From the NCBI RefSeq assembly GCF_030817535.1, contig NZ_JAUSZL010000002.1, forward strand, positions 8,742,001 through 8,806,000: a DNA stretch of 64,000 nt, written 5' to 3'. Below the pieces are notes generated by a model. It saw nothing but the letters and a program-made list of their open reading frames with translations, had not been told where the DNA came from and did not search any database. The position numbers were made by a program, and so were the translations under genes. This DNA is from Streptomyces sp. V3I8. Lineage in GTDB: Bacteria; Actinomycetota; Actinomycetes; Streptomycetales; Streptomycetaceae. Shown piece by piece: positions 1 through 7,634 of the stretch (its first letter is position 1; each line of letters opens with the position of its first letter).

Positions 1-2
1 GG

Positions 3-635
3 CAGGAACAGGACGCGGTGTACGCGGGAACCTCGCACCGCGTGGTGCAGCGGCTGTCGAAGGCCACCGGCGCGGTGGAGGCGACCTACGCCTGCGACAG
101 CGCGGTCTACTCCTGTGCCACCTCGCCCGGCGGCCGGTTCGTCTTCGCCGGCGACGCGTCCTCGTCCGTCTACTGCTTCGACCGGGACGGCACCCGGCTG
201 TGGAAGCTCGGCACGGGCGACGGCTCGGCGCTGTCGATGCAGTACCGCGACGAGCGGCTCTACCTGGTGACCACGGACGGCTCGCTGGTGTGCGTGGACG
301 CGAGCGAGGCGGCGATCACGGCGGCCCAGCAGGGCACGGTGCCGGTGGCGCGGGACGTCAAGCTCGCCGCCGCCCTGCCGACCTACGCACCGGCCACGGC
401 CGCGGCCGCCCTGCCGACCGTCTCCCGGGCCCCCGCCGGAGGCATCGTCGTCGAGTGTGTGCAGACGACCGGACGGCTGCGGGTCCACGTGGTGTCCGAG
501 GGCTACGACCCGTCCTGGAACGTCCAGTTCCCGCGCACGGTACGGGAGGCCGGGGCCCGTTACGTCGTCGACGCCCTGCACCCGGCGGCCGGCGGCTTCT
601 ACCGGGTCCGCGGTGACATCCGCCGCCTGCTGTGA
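3..635 (+). CDS. Beta-propeller (PQQ/WD40-like) protein, C-terminal part
   Basis: The reading frame is open from the left edge, so the true start lies outside the window. The visible 210 residues hold short repeated strands typical of PQQ/WD40-like propeller blades (FAGDASSSVYCFDRDGTRLW, then LYLVTTDGSLVCVDA), each ending in a V-x-C-[FV]-D type strand. An Ala/Pro-rich linker and a final beta-rich domain follow. No signal peptide can be judged because the N-terminus is missing. The fold suggests a scaffold or ligand-sensing role, but no enzyme activity can be inferred. A strong hairpin follows the stop. Propellers of this kind are known partners of MoxR/VWA ternary systems, and a MoxR gene lies 7 kb away; a link is speculative. 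Confidence 0.7.
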   Translation, partial: QEQDAVYAGTSHRVVQRLSKATGAVEATYACDSAVYSCATSPGGRFVFAGDASSSVYCFDRDGTRLWKLGTGDGSALSMQYRDERLYLVTTDGSLVCVDASEAAITAAQQGTVPVARDVKLAAALPTYAPATAAAALPTVSRAPAGGIVVECVQTTGRLRVHVVSEGYDPSWNVQFPRTVREAGARYVVDALHPAAGGFYRVRGDIRRLL

Positions 636-673
636 CCGCACTCGCTCCCCCTTGCGGACCGTAGCCCGCAGCC

Positions 674-726
674 CAGCAGCCCGTGGACCACGGCCCCGAC
701 CAGGGGCCACGGTCCACGGGCTGCTG
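674..726. terminator. Long inverted repeat, probable transcription terminator
   Basis: A 24-bp stem (CAGCAGCCCGTGGACC and onward) pairs across a 5-nt loop, with two mismatched positions near the loop. It lies 39 bp after the stop of the propeller gene and before the chitinase promoter. There is no U tract, as is usual in Streptomyces. Confidence 0.75.
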
Positions 727-745
727 TAGTTCTGTTCCGCACCTC

Positions 746-774
746 TTGACGTCGTTGGTTCAGACCTTTACGTT
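746..774 (+). promoter_or_regulatory. Chitinase promoter with a DasR-like site in the spacer
   Basis: TTGACG (746-751) and TACGTT (769-774) are separated by 17 bp, a good fit to a vegetative -35/-10 pair. The spacer holds GGTTCAGACC (757-766), which differs at two positions from the core GGTCTAGACC of the dre site bound by the GntR-family regulator DasR. DasR controls chitin and N-acetylglucosamine genes in Streptomyces, so position and target fit. The promoter and the operator are both inferred. Confidence 0.5.
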
Positions 775-790
775 CTTCCGCACACCGCAT

Positions 791-825
791 GTTCATAGGT
801 GAACTCATTGTTCACCGACATGAAC
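791..825. repeat. Cluster of four GTTCA/TGAAC half-sites in the chitinase leader
   Basis: GTTCA-TAGG-TGAAC (791-804) and GTTCA-CCGACA-TGAAC (810-825) lie in tandem downstream of the predicted promoter. The inner half-sites can also pair with each other (TGAAC-TCATT-GTTCA). The arrangement could bind a dimeric regulator or form alternative leader hairpins. Confidence 0.45.
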
Positions 826-872
826 GAGCCTCCCCCACCGTCTGCTTCTGACGAAAGGCTGCGATCACCCCC

Positions 873-1859
873 ATGACCGTGCGAACCCGTACTCGTTCCA
901 ACGCCCTGCGCGGCGGACTCGCCCTGGCGGCCCTGCCCCTGACGGCGGGTCTTCTCGCCGCCCCGCAGGCCGGCGCCGCCCCCGCCGCCACCTCGTCGGC
1001 CGTCGCCCCGTACCTCTACAACGGCTGGGGCGACCCGCCCAGCCCGACGACGATCACCCAGGCCACCGGCGTGAAGTCGTTCACGCTCGCCTTCGTCCTC
1101 AGCAACGGCCACTGCAACCCGCAGTGGGACGGCAGCCGCCCCCTCACCGGCGGCGTCGACCAGCGCACCATCACCACGATCCGCAACGGCGGCGGCGACG
1201 CCATCCCGTCGTTCGGCGGATACAGCGGCAACAAGCTGGAGAGCTCCTGCTCCAGCGCGAGCGAACTCGCCGCCGCCTACCAGAAGGTCGTCGACGCCTA
1301 CACGCTCAAGGTCATCGACATCGACATCGAGGCCGCCGCGTACGACAGCCCCACCGTGCAGCAGCGCACCGTCGACGCCCTGAAGACCGTCAAGTCCCGT
1401 AACCCTGGCCTGAAGGTCCACATCACCATCGGCACCGGCCAGAGCGGTCCCGACACCAGTCTGATCAACCGTGCCGCCGCGGCGGGCCTGTCGGCCGACA
1501 GCTGGACCATCATGCCCTTCGACTTCGACGGCGGAAGCCAGAACATGGGCACCCTGACCCTGCGCGCCGCCGAAGGCCTGAAGACCGCGCTGAAGCAGGC
1601 CTACGGCTACAGCGACGACCAGGCCTACCGGACCATGGGCATCTCCTCGATGAACGGCGTCACCGACCAGAACGAGAAGGTCACCGTCGCCGACTTCCGC
1701 ACCGTCCTCGGCTACGCCCAGCAGCACCACCTGGCCCGGCTCACCTTCTGGTCCGCGAACCGCGACCGGCCCTGCACCGGCGGCGACGCCGAGAGCTGCT
1801 CCGGCGTCAGCCAGGCCGCCTGGGACTACACCCGTGTCTTCGCCGCGTACACCGGCTGA
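873..1859 (+). CDS. Secreted family 18 chitinase
   Basis: 328 residues. A Sec-type signal peptide (arginine-rich start, hydrophobic run, Ala-x-Ala near residue 36) is followed by a GH18 TIM-barrel domain. The family signature is visible as D149-I-D151-I-E153, where E153 is the expected catalytic acid; hydrolysis is retaining and substrate-assisted. The pattern LTFWSANRDRPC near the end is typical of compact actinobacterial chitinases. There is no separate chitin-binding module. The promoter region has a DasR-like site, which fits control by N-acetylglucosamine. The alginate lyase gene follows after 36 bp and is probably cotranscribed, so both enzymes would be exported together. Confidence 0.9.
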   Translation: MTVRTRTRSNALRGGLALAALPLTAGLLAAPQAGAAPAATSSAVAPYLYNGWGDPPSPTTITQATGVKSFTLAFVLSNGHCNPQWDGSRPLTGGVDQRTITTIRNGGGDAIPSFGGYSGNKLESSCSSASELAAAYQKVVDAYTLKVIDIDIEAAAYDSPTVQQRTVDALKTVKSRNPGLKVHITIGTGQSGPDTSLINRAAAAGLSADSWTIMPFDFDGGSQNMGTLTLRAAEGLKTALKQAYGYSDDQAYRTMGISSMNGVTDQNEKVTVADFRTVLGYAQQHHLARLTFWSANRDRPCTGGDAESCSGVSQAAWDYTRVFAAYTG

Positions 1860-1895
1860 CCCCCACCACTCCTCCTCGTCGTCGAAGGACCTCAC

Positions 1896-2672
1896 ATGAT
1901 GCGCTTCAAAGCCCTGGCCACCGCCACCGTCGCGGGCCTCGTCGGTACGATCGCCGTCCTGAGCACCGGCAGCGCCGCCGCGGCCGACCCGAGCAAGGCC
2001 CCGGGCGGCAACTTCGACCTCTCCGTGTGGCAGCTGCAGGAGCCCGTCGGCTCGCCCGGCTCGCCGACCACCATCTCCTCGTCCCGCCTCCAGGGCGCGG
2101 GCGGCTTCCAGGACTCGTACTTCTACACCGACACCCGCGACGGCGCGATGACCTTCTGGGCCCCCGAGAAGGGCGTCACCACACCCAACTCCAAGTACGC
2201 CCGCTCCGAACTGCGGGAGATGAACCGCAACGGCAGCGCCGCCGACTGGTCGCTCAGCGGCAGCCACCGGATGAACGCGACCCTGCGGGTGGTGTCGGTG
2301 ACCTCCAACGTGTGCGTGGGCCAGATCCACCTCGGCTCCGGAGGGTCTTCCACGAAACCGCTCGTCGAGCTGTACTACCGCGCCAACGGCGACATCGTGG
2401 CCGGCATCGAGAACTCGCCCGCCGGCGGCCAGACCGCGCACACCGTCGGCCACGTCTCCCTCGGCAAGACCTGGACCTACTCCATAGCCGTCTCCGGCGG
2501 CCGGACCATCGACCTGACCGTCAACGGCAGCACCACGCACTACACGATCCCGACCTCGTTCGACCCGTACAAGCAGTACTTCAAGGCCGGTTCCTACAAC
2601 CAGTCCTCGTCGGACAGCACCACCAAGGGAGCCCGCGTCGCCTTCTACGGGCTGACGGTCTCCCACGGCTGA
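1896..2672 (+). CDS. Secreted family 7 alginate lyase
   Basis: 258 residues with a signal peptide ending near Ala-Ala-Ala-Asp at residues 27-30. The three hallmark PL7 motifs are present: R103-S-E-L-R107, Q143-I-H145 and YFKAGSYNQ around Y234. H145 and Y234 are the expected catalytic base and acid for beta-elimination of alginate. The QIH variant is usually linked to activity on polyguluronate or mixed blocks. There is no carbohydrate-binding module. The gene is 36 bp behind the chitinase and ends at a hairpin shared with the convergent PepSY gene. Alginate lyases occur in marine and soil streptomycetes. Confidence 0.9.
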   Translation: MMRFKALATATVAGLVGTIAVLSTGSAAAADPSKAPGGNFDLSVWQLQEPVGSPGSPTTISSSRLQGAGGFQDSYFYTDTRDGAMTFWAPEKGVTTPNSKYARSELREMNRNGSAADWSLSGSHRMNATLRVVSVTSNVCVGQIHLGSGGSSTKPLVELYYRANGDIVAGIENSPAGGQTAHTVGHVSLGKTWTYSIAVSGGRTIDLTVNGSTTHYTIPTSFDPYKQYFKAGSYNQSSSDSTTKGARVAFYGLTVSHG

Positions 2673-2679
2673 CCCCGGA

Positions 2680-2704
2680 GGGTGCGCGCCCTGTGCGCGC
2701 ACCC
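2680..2704. terminator. Bidirectional terminator hairpin
   Basis: A perfect 10-bp stem (GGGTGCGCGC with GCGCGCACCC) around a 5-nt loop sits between the convergent stops of the alginate lyase and PepSY genes. Confidence 0.75.
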
Positions 2705-2714
2705 GAGGGCCCGC

Positions 2715-3206
2715 TCAGCCGTGGTGGCGACCGTGCCGGCCGCTGTCCCCGTCGTCACCGCCACGGTGGTCGTCGGCCGTCCCGTCGTCGTCCGACCCGG
2801 ACCTCGACCGCGTGATCTCGCCGCTGTTCCGGTCGACGTGAAGGTCGTACCGGGCACCGTTCCTGACGATCCGCACGTTCCACACCGCGCGGCCGTGCTC
2901 CACCTCGGACTCGACCTTCGTGACGGTCCCGCCGCCCACGTGGGCGAGCGCGATCCGGCCGGCCCGCCGGCTGTCCACCGTCGTCGGCGACGTGGCCGCC
3001 GGTCCGGACGGCGGCTCGGACGACCAGGACGCCGGTCCGGACGGTGACGCGGCCGGTGCCCCGGCGGACGGCGCCGACGACGCCGTGGCCGACGACGCGC
3101 TGCGGGACGGGGACACGTCGTCGTCGCCTCCGCTCGCGAGAGCCGTGCCGGTGATCGCGGCGACGAGTACTCCCGAGGCGAGCAGGACGACCGGTGTGCG
3201 CTTCAT
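2715..3206 (-). CDS. Secreted PepSY-domain protein
   Basis: 163 residues. A signal peptide is followed by a Ser/Ala/Pro-rich low-complexity stretch, then a PepSY-like domain of about 60 residues (RAGRIALAHVGGGTVTKVES through YDLHVDRNSGEI). The tail is rich in Asp, His and Gly (GDSGRHGRHHG). PepSY domains are small extracytoplasmic modules found in protease propeptides and in proteins beside two-component systems. The kinase/regulator pair starts just upstream on the same strand, and both promoters carry similar 11-bp-spaced repeats, so this is probably a regulated target or a sensor partner. The His/Asp tail might bind metal; this is inference. Confidence 0.8.
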   Translation of the reverse strand: MKRTPVVLLASGVLVAAITGTALASGGDDDVSPSRSASSATASSAPSAGAPAASPSGPASWSSEPPSGPAATSPTTVDSRRAGRIALAHVGGGTVTKVESEVEHGRAVWNVRIVRNGARYDLHVDRNSGEITRSRSGSDDDGTADDHRGGDDGDSGRHGRHHG

Positions 3207-3276
3207 GACGAACCTCCTGTGTGTGACTGTGGTGGGAAGAGATTCGCCCGGGGCGGGATAGGGCCGCGCTGCGGCA

Positions 3277-3297
3277 GGGTTAAGAGCGGGCTAAGGC
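3277..3297 (-). promoter_or_regulatory. Direct heptamers upstream of the PepSY gene
   Basis: On the minus strand CTTAG and CTTAA begin exactly 11 bp apart. This is the usual spacing for tandem binding of OmpR/PhoB-family regulators. Similar elements precede the response regulator gene at 5323-5340. Confidence 0.4.
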
Positions 3298-3299
3298 GT

Positions 3300-4592
3300 T
3301 CACGGCGGGGGAGCGGGAGTCGGCGGGCCCAGTTCCAGGGTCACCCGGGCGCCGCCCGCCGGGCCGGACGACAGGTCCATGCGGCCGCCGCTGGACCGGG
3401 CGGCCCGGCGGGCGATGTCCAGACCCAGACCGGTGGACCCGCCCGCGCTGGCACCCCGCCGGGCCAGGTCCGCCGACAGGCCGGGACCGTCGTCCGCCAC
3501 CGTCAGCAGGGCTCCGCCGCCGGCGCGGGGCACCAGGGCGACCGAGAAGGCGGTGCCGTCGGGGGTGTGGGCGAACACGTTGCCCAGCAGGGCGTCGACG
3601 GCGGCGGCGAGTTCGTCGGCCGGCACCCCGACCGGCAGGGTGCCGTCCGCCGTGACGTCCAGGGTGACGCCCCGGCCGGTGTCCTCGGCCAGCACGGTCC
3701 AGAACGCCACCCGTTCGCGGACCGCGCAGGCCGCGTCGCACTCGGCGTACGTGTCCGTCTCCCGCTGGTGGCGGGCCTGGCTGATGAGGCCGGTGACCGC
3801 CCGTTCCATGGCGTCCACGCGCGCGGCGATCCGGACGGCGTCGGTGCCGGAGAGCGACTCGGCCTCCAGCCGCAGGGAGGTCAGCGGCGCGCGGAGGCGG
3901 TGGGACAGGTCCGCGACCTGCTCGCGCTCCTCGCGCAGAAGGTCCTGGATGCGGTCGGCGAGGTGGTTGAGGGCCCCGGCGACCTCGCGCAGTTCCGGCG
4001 GCCCGTCCGGACGGGCCCGGGCCGTGAGGTCGGCACCCGCGAGCCGGTGGGACACGGCGGACAGCTCCGTGATGGGACTCACCAGGGCGCGGCTGAGCCG
4101 GTCGGCGACGAGCAGGCCCAGGAGCAGGAGCGCGACCCCCAGCGCGGCGAGGACCAGCCAGGCCCGTACGACCCCGCGGGTCAGTTCGGCCGCGGGCACG
4201 AAGGCGCGGATGACGGCGGTGCCGTCCGGGCGGCCGAGCACGGCCACCACGATCTCGCGCCCGTCGGCCCGGTCCACGGTCCGGCTCACCCCTGCCAGCG
4301 CGGCCAGCCGTACGGCACTGGTCCGCGGTGTCCGGGTGCCGAGGACCGTGCCGTCGGCGAGGTAGACGGTGAGCGGGCCACGGGCCCGGGCGGCCATGTG
4401 CTCGACGCTGAACCGCAGGGTGTCCGGATCCGCGGTCCCCACCAGGGACACGAGGCTCTGCGCGTCGGCGCCGGCGGTGGCGGTGGCACGGTCCTGCGCC
4501 ACCGTACGCAGCAACAGGGCCAGCGGCACGACGAACGCCAGCAGGGCCAGGCACATGGTGGCCGCGACGAGCAGGGTCAGACGGCGTCTCAT
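3300..4592 (-). CDS. Sensor histidine kinase
   Basis: 430 residues starting at the ATG that overlaps the regulator stop (ATGA, 4589-4592); upstream in-frame starts would run into the regulator. Two membrane helices (about residues 5-28 and 140-165) flank an extracytoplasmic sensor of about 110 residues. HAMP, the DHp helix with the phosphoacceptor in DLSHRLRAPLTSLR, and a HATPase_c domain with DDGPGL and GSTGLGL follow. The kinase would autophosphorylate on His and pass phosphate to the adjacent OmpR-type regulator. The ligand is unknown; the neighbouring PepSY protein suggests an envelope signal. Confidence 0.92.
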   Translation of the reverse strand: MRRRLTLLVAATMCLALLAFVVPLALLLRTVAQDRATATAGADAQSLVSLVGTADPDTLRFSVEHMAARARGPLTVYLADGTVLGTRTPRTSAVRLAALAGVSRTVDRADGREIVVAVLGRPDGTAVIRAFVPAAELTRGVVRAWLVLAALGVALLLLGLLVADRLSRALVSPITELSAVSHRLAGADLTARARPDGPPELREVAGALNHLADRIQDLLREEREQVADLSHRLRAPLTSLRLEAESLSGTDAVRIAARVDAMERAVTGLISQARHQRETDTYAECDAACAVRERVAFWTVLAEDTGRGVTLDVTADGTLPVGVPADELAAAVDALLGNVFAHTPDGTAFSVALVPRAGGGALLTVADDGPGLSADLARRGASAGGSTGLGLDIARRAARSSGGRMDLSSGPAGGARVTLELGPPTPAPPP

Positions 4593-5290
4593 GCGGGGTC
4601 CGCGGGCGCGCTCAGCCGGATGCCGACACCGCGCACGGTGTGCAGGTAACGGGGTTCCTGCGCGCTCTCGCCGAGTTTGCGGCGCAGCCAGGACAGGTGC
4701 ACGTCCACGGTCTTGTCGGCGCTCCCGTAGGGCACCTGCCACACCTCGGTGAGCAGTTCCCGCTTGGTGACGACCTGTCCCGCACGGCCGGCGAGATGGT
4801 GCAGGAGGTCGAACTCGCGGGGTGTGAGGTCGAGTACGGCTCCGGCGAGGGTCGCCTCGCGGGTGCCCGGATCGATGCGCAGGTCACCGACGACAGTGGC
4901 GCCCACGGGCTCCCGGGAGCCCGCGCCGCGCCGCAGCACCGCCCGTATCCGCGCCTCCAGCTGGGCGGCGGTGAACGGCTTCACCACGTAGTCGTCGGCA
5001 CCGGCGTCGAGCCCGCGGACGATCTCCGCCTCGTCGTCGCGCGCCGTCGCGATGATGACCGGCACCGGACTGACCGCCCGCAGCATGCGCAGCAGTTCGA
5101 TGCCGTCGAGATCGGGCAGGCCGAGGTCGAGGACCACGAGGTCCGGACGCTCGTCCAGCGCGGTCTGCAGCCCGCTCATGGCGGTGTGGGCGGCGGCGAC
5201 GGCGTGGCCGCGCTCGCGCAGGGCACGGAGCAGCGGCGTCCGTATGGTGGGGTCGTCCTCGACGATCAGCAGATGTACCACAGCGGGCAC
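4589..5290 (-). CDS. OmpR/PhoB-family response regulator
   Basis: 233 residues. The receiver domain has the acidic pair (VEDD), the phosphoacceptor in VVLDLGLPDLDG and the conserved Lys in VVKPFT. The C-terminal winged helix includes LTPREFDLLHHLA and KTVDVHLSWLRRKLG. Translation is coupled to the kinase through an ATGA overlap. Paired heptamers lie 33 bp upstream of the start codon, consistent with autoregulation. A secreted protein gene is divergent at 5386. Confidence 0.93.
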   Translation of the reverse strand: MPAVVHLLIVEDDPTIRTPLLRALRERGHAVAAAHTAMSGLQTALDERPDLVVLDLGLPDLDGIELLRMLRAVSPVPVIIATARDDEAEIVRGLDAGADDYVVKPFTAAQLEARIRAVLRRGAGSREPVGATVVGDLRIDPGTREATLAGAVLDLTPREFDLLHHLAGRAGQVVTKRELLTEVWQVPYGSADKTVDVHLSWLRRKLGESAQEPRYLHTVRGVGIRLSAPADPA

Positions 5291-5322
5291 GTTATCCGAG
5301 CGGTCCGGCCGGCCAGGGCCCC

Positions 5323-5340
5323 GTTAACCATCCCTTAGGT
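5323..5340. promoter_or_regulatory. Tandem heptamers between response regulator and divergent gene
   Basis: GTTAACC (5323) and CTTAGGT (5334) begin 11 bp apart, matching the geometry of the repeat upstream of the PepSY gene. A likely binding site for the OmpR-type regulator, serving either or both divergent genes. Confidence 0.4.
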
Positions 5341-5385
5341 TTCCCCGGTGCTCCCCTTATCGGAGGCCGGGGCATAGTCGTACGC

Positions 5386-5907
5386 ATGCCTTCGCGTACG
5401 TTTCTCGCCCTGGCCGGCTGGACGGCCGCCGCCGTCGCCGCCACGCTCACCGGACTGGCCGCCGTCGAGATCATCGGTGACGGGATCACCGGCTCCTCCG
5501 ACGGCACGGCGCTCACCTCGGAGCAGGTCGAGCGGCAACTCGACGCGGCGAAGGCATCCCTGTCGCCCGACCCCGATCCCGACCGGGGGACGGCCGGCGC
5601 GAGCCCGGGTACGACTCCCGGCACGCCGACGCCCACTCCCACTCCCACGGCCTCGGCCTCGGTCCCGGCCACCCGGACCAAGAAGACGTTCTCCGGACCG
5701 GCCGGGACCGCCATCGCCGCCTGCGACGGAGCGACGGTACGCCTCCTGTCGTGGGCCCCCGCCCAGGGCTACGGGGTCAAGAGCGCCGACCGGGGCCCCG
5801 ACGACGAACACGTCGAGGTGAAGTTCGAGGGCACCGCGGGCAAGGTCGAACTGCGGGTGCGTTGCGTGGACGGCGAGCCTGCGGGGTCCTGGAAGCAGGA
5901 CGACTGA
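5386..5907 (+). CDS. Membrane-anchored or secreted hypothetical protein
   Basis: 173 residues. An N-terminal hydrophobic helix (residues 5-30) is followed by a charged helix (TSEQVERQLDAAKASL), a Thr/Pro-rich spacer (TPGTPTPTPTPTAS) and a compact C-terminal domain of about 75 residues with two cysteines (AACDGATV and RVRCVDG) that could form a disulfide. The layout resembles a wall-spanning anchor carrying a small extracytoplasmic domain. Similar streptomycete proteins are known but their function is not. It is divergent from the two-component system and may respond to it. A 15-bp-stem terminator follows. Confidence 0.75.
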   Translation: MPSRTFLALAGWTAAAVAATLTGLAAVEIIGDGITGSSDGTALTSEQVERQLDAAKASLSPDPDPDRGTAGASPGTTPGTPTPTPTPTASASVPATRTKKTFSGPAGTAIAACDGATVRLLSWAPAQGYGVKSADRGPDDEHVEVKFEGTAGKVELRVRCVDGEPAGSWKQDD

Positions 5908-5918
5908 GCGGACACAAG

Positions 5919-5952
5919 GGAGCCCGGCCGGACAGGGGTCCGGCCGGGCTCC
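5919..5952. terminator. Terminator hairpin
   Basis: A perfect 15-bp stem (GGAGCCCGGCCGGAC with its complement) and a 4-nt loop lie 11 bp after the stop at 5907. It also stands downstream of the convergent LPFR gene, so it probably works in both directions. Confidence 0.85.
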
Positions 5953-5988
5953 GGTCCGGGACGCGCGCGGCAGCGCGCCACCGGTCCG

Positions 5989-6117
5989 TCAGTGGTGACC
6001 GTGGGCGGAACTCGAGGCGCCGCCGAACAGGCGGGCCACGGCTCGGAACGGCAGGGTGACGACGGTCGCGACTGCCCCGCCGATGGACCGAAGGACGTCT
6101 GCGATGGCCTTGAACAT
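5989..6117 (-). CDS. LPFR-motif small protein
   Basis: 42 residues, short enough to be missed by most gene callers. The start ATG at 6117 has a strong GGAGG seven bases upstream (ACGGAGGTCACC). The protein is an amphipathic, hydrophobic helix (MFKAIADVLRSIGGAVATVV) followed by the motif TLPFRAVARLFGG and a His-rich tail (SSAHGHH). Streptomyces genomes often encode such LPFR small proteins; their role is unknown. The shape suggests a membrane-associated peptide. It has its own promoter space (6118-6237), bounded by a hairpin from the upstream VWA gene. Confidence 0.8.
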   Translation of the reverse strand: MFKAIADVLRSIGGAVATVVTLPFRAVARLFGGASSSAHGHH

Positions 6118-6237
6118 GGTGACCTCCGTCTTTCTCGGGCGCGGTGCGCCGGATCCGGTGTGCCGCTGTACGGCCTGACACTCGGCGTGTGCCCGGTGAT
6201 CGGCCACGGAAACCGACGGGTCGTCAGCGACGGCGAA

Positions 6238-6265
6238 CCGCCGCGCGGGCCGGCCCGCGCGGCGG
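6238..6265. terminator. GC-rich palindrome, probable terminator of the VWA operon
   Basis: A 28-bp perfect palindrome (CCGCCGCGCGGGCC then its complement) lies 43 bp beyond the stop of the VWA gene on the minus strand and upstream of the LPFR gene. Confidence 0.6.
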
Positions 6266-6308
6266 TCCGGCCGCTGGGCACAGGGCCGCACGGCCGGCCG
6301 GCGGCCCG

Positions 6309-7634
6309 TCAGTTGATCGTGACGACACGCGCCCAGGACGGGGGAGTGTCCGGGACGTAGTCCGGATTCCGCTCGTCCGCCGTGCCGGCCGGGCGGGGGA
6401 AGAGGCCGACGACGGTACGGCAGGGCGGTGACGCGGAGGGCCACGGCGTCTGTCCGTCCGTGAGGGCGACGATCACGTCGGGACGCGGCCGGGAACGCAG
6501 CGCCTGCGCGAAACCGGAGCGCAGATCGGTACCCCCGCCGCCGAGCAGCTCGATCTTCTCGGCGCGGCAGAGCGGGACGGCGACCCCGGCCGCCGCGTCG
6601 CAGGAGATCACCGAGACCAGGTCGCGCCGCCCGCCCACCGCCCGGGTGATCGCCGCCACCTCCAGCAGCGCGCTGCCGAGTTCGGCGTCGCTGACCGATC
6701 CGGAGGTGTCGATCACGACGCACACCCGGGGCGGCGTACGGCGCAGGCTCGGCAGCACCACTTTGGGGACACCGGCCGAGCGCCGGGACGGGCGCCGGTA
6801 GCTGTGGTTCTCGCCCGTGCCCGGCGCACCCGCCGCCGAACGGACCGCCGCCCCGAGCAACTGCCGCCACGGCTGCGGCGGCTGGAACGCCTCGTCCGCC
6901 CACCGGCGCCATCCCTCCGGCGCCTCGCCCGGCCGGCCCCTGATCCCCTCGGCGACCCGGAAGCGGACCGCGTCCCGCTGCTGCCTGGTCAGCCCGTTCG
7001 ACCCGCCGGGCCCCAGCTCCCACGGCCGGACCTGCCCGTCCGCACCGCTGCCGCAGTCCAGCCAGGCCAGGTCCGCGGCGAGCCCGGACAACGACGCCCT
7101 TTGCAGGTACTCCTCCATCAGGAGCCCGTCGGGGAGCCCCAGCAGCGACGGAAGCACCACTCCGGCAGGCCGCGGCAACCCGTCTCCGTAGATGTCGTCG
7201 TTGATCTCGAAGTCCGCCGCGATGTTGCGCCGCAACCGCTCGCCCGGCCCGTGCTCCTCGTGCCGCCGCCCGTACCGCTCGCCCCGCCCGTGGTGGTCCC
7301 GGAGCAGGTGGGACACCTCGTGCACCCAGACGCCCGCCAGCTCCTCCACCGGGGTGCGCGCCACGAAACCGGGGGAGGCGTAACAACGCCAGTGCGCGTC
7401 CACCGCCATCGTCGGCACCGACCGGTCCTCCACCACGTGCAGGGCGAACAGCGCTCCGGCGAGATAAGGACGGACCCTCACCGCGTGCAGCCGGGCGGCC
7501 AGCAGCTTCTCCATGTCCAGCGGCAGGGCCGGCGGCGGCCCGGGCACCGTGGCCCGTACCGGGCGCGGCGGCGCCGGCCGGGGCATCGGACGCGGGATCG
7601 GACGCGGCGCCGCGCGCCGCGCACCGTCCGTCAT
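6309..7634 (-). CDS. Putative metallopeptidase with VWA-like domain (DUF2201 type)
   Basis: 441 residues, starting at the ATG that overlaps the MoxR stop (ATGA, 7631-7634). After a Pro/Arg-rich leader, the N-terminal domain carries a zinc-protease motif, VWVHEVSHLL (H105-E106-x2-H109). The C-terminal VWA domain has a MIDAS start, D309-T-S-G-S313, and a later TDG. This pairing is typical of DUF2201 proteins encoded beside MoxR ATPases. The MoxR partner probably remodels a substrate or complex that the VWA/metallopeptidase recognises. Both motifs are intact, so it may be an active metalloenzyme. No signal peptide; cytoplasmic. Confidence 0.88.
   Translation of the reverse strand: MTDGARRAAPRPIPRPMPRPAPPRPVRATVPGPPPALPLDMEKLLAARLHAVRVRPYLAGALFALHVVEDRSVPTMAVDAHWRCYASPGFVARTPVEELAGVWVHEVSHLLRDHHGRGERYGRRHEEHGPGERLRRNIAADFEINDDIYGDGLPRPAGVVLPSLLGLPDGLLMEEYLQRASLSGLAADLAWLDCGSGADGQVRPWELGPGGSNGLTRQQRDAVRFRVAEGIRGRPGEAPEGWRRWADEAFQPPQPWRQLLGAAVRSAAGAPGTGENHSYRRPSRRSAGVPKVVLPSLRRTPPRVCVVIDTSGSVSDAELGSALLEVAAITRAVGGRRDLVSVISCDAAAGVAVPLCRAEKIELLGGGGTDLRSGFAQALRSRPRPDVIVALTDGQTPWPSASPPCRTVVGLFPRPAGTADERNPDYVPDTPPSWARVVTIN

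Noticed and set aside
768..2702. 644-residue minus-strand frame over chitinase and alginate lyase
   Set aside because: Gly/Ala/Val/Asp/Arg-rich shadow of two clearly real secreted enzymes on the other strand; no domain or plausible RBS.
3219..4649. 476-residue plus-strand frame over the histidine kinase
   Set aside because: Gln/Gly/Arg-rich antisense shadow of a kinase with all expected motifs.
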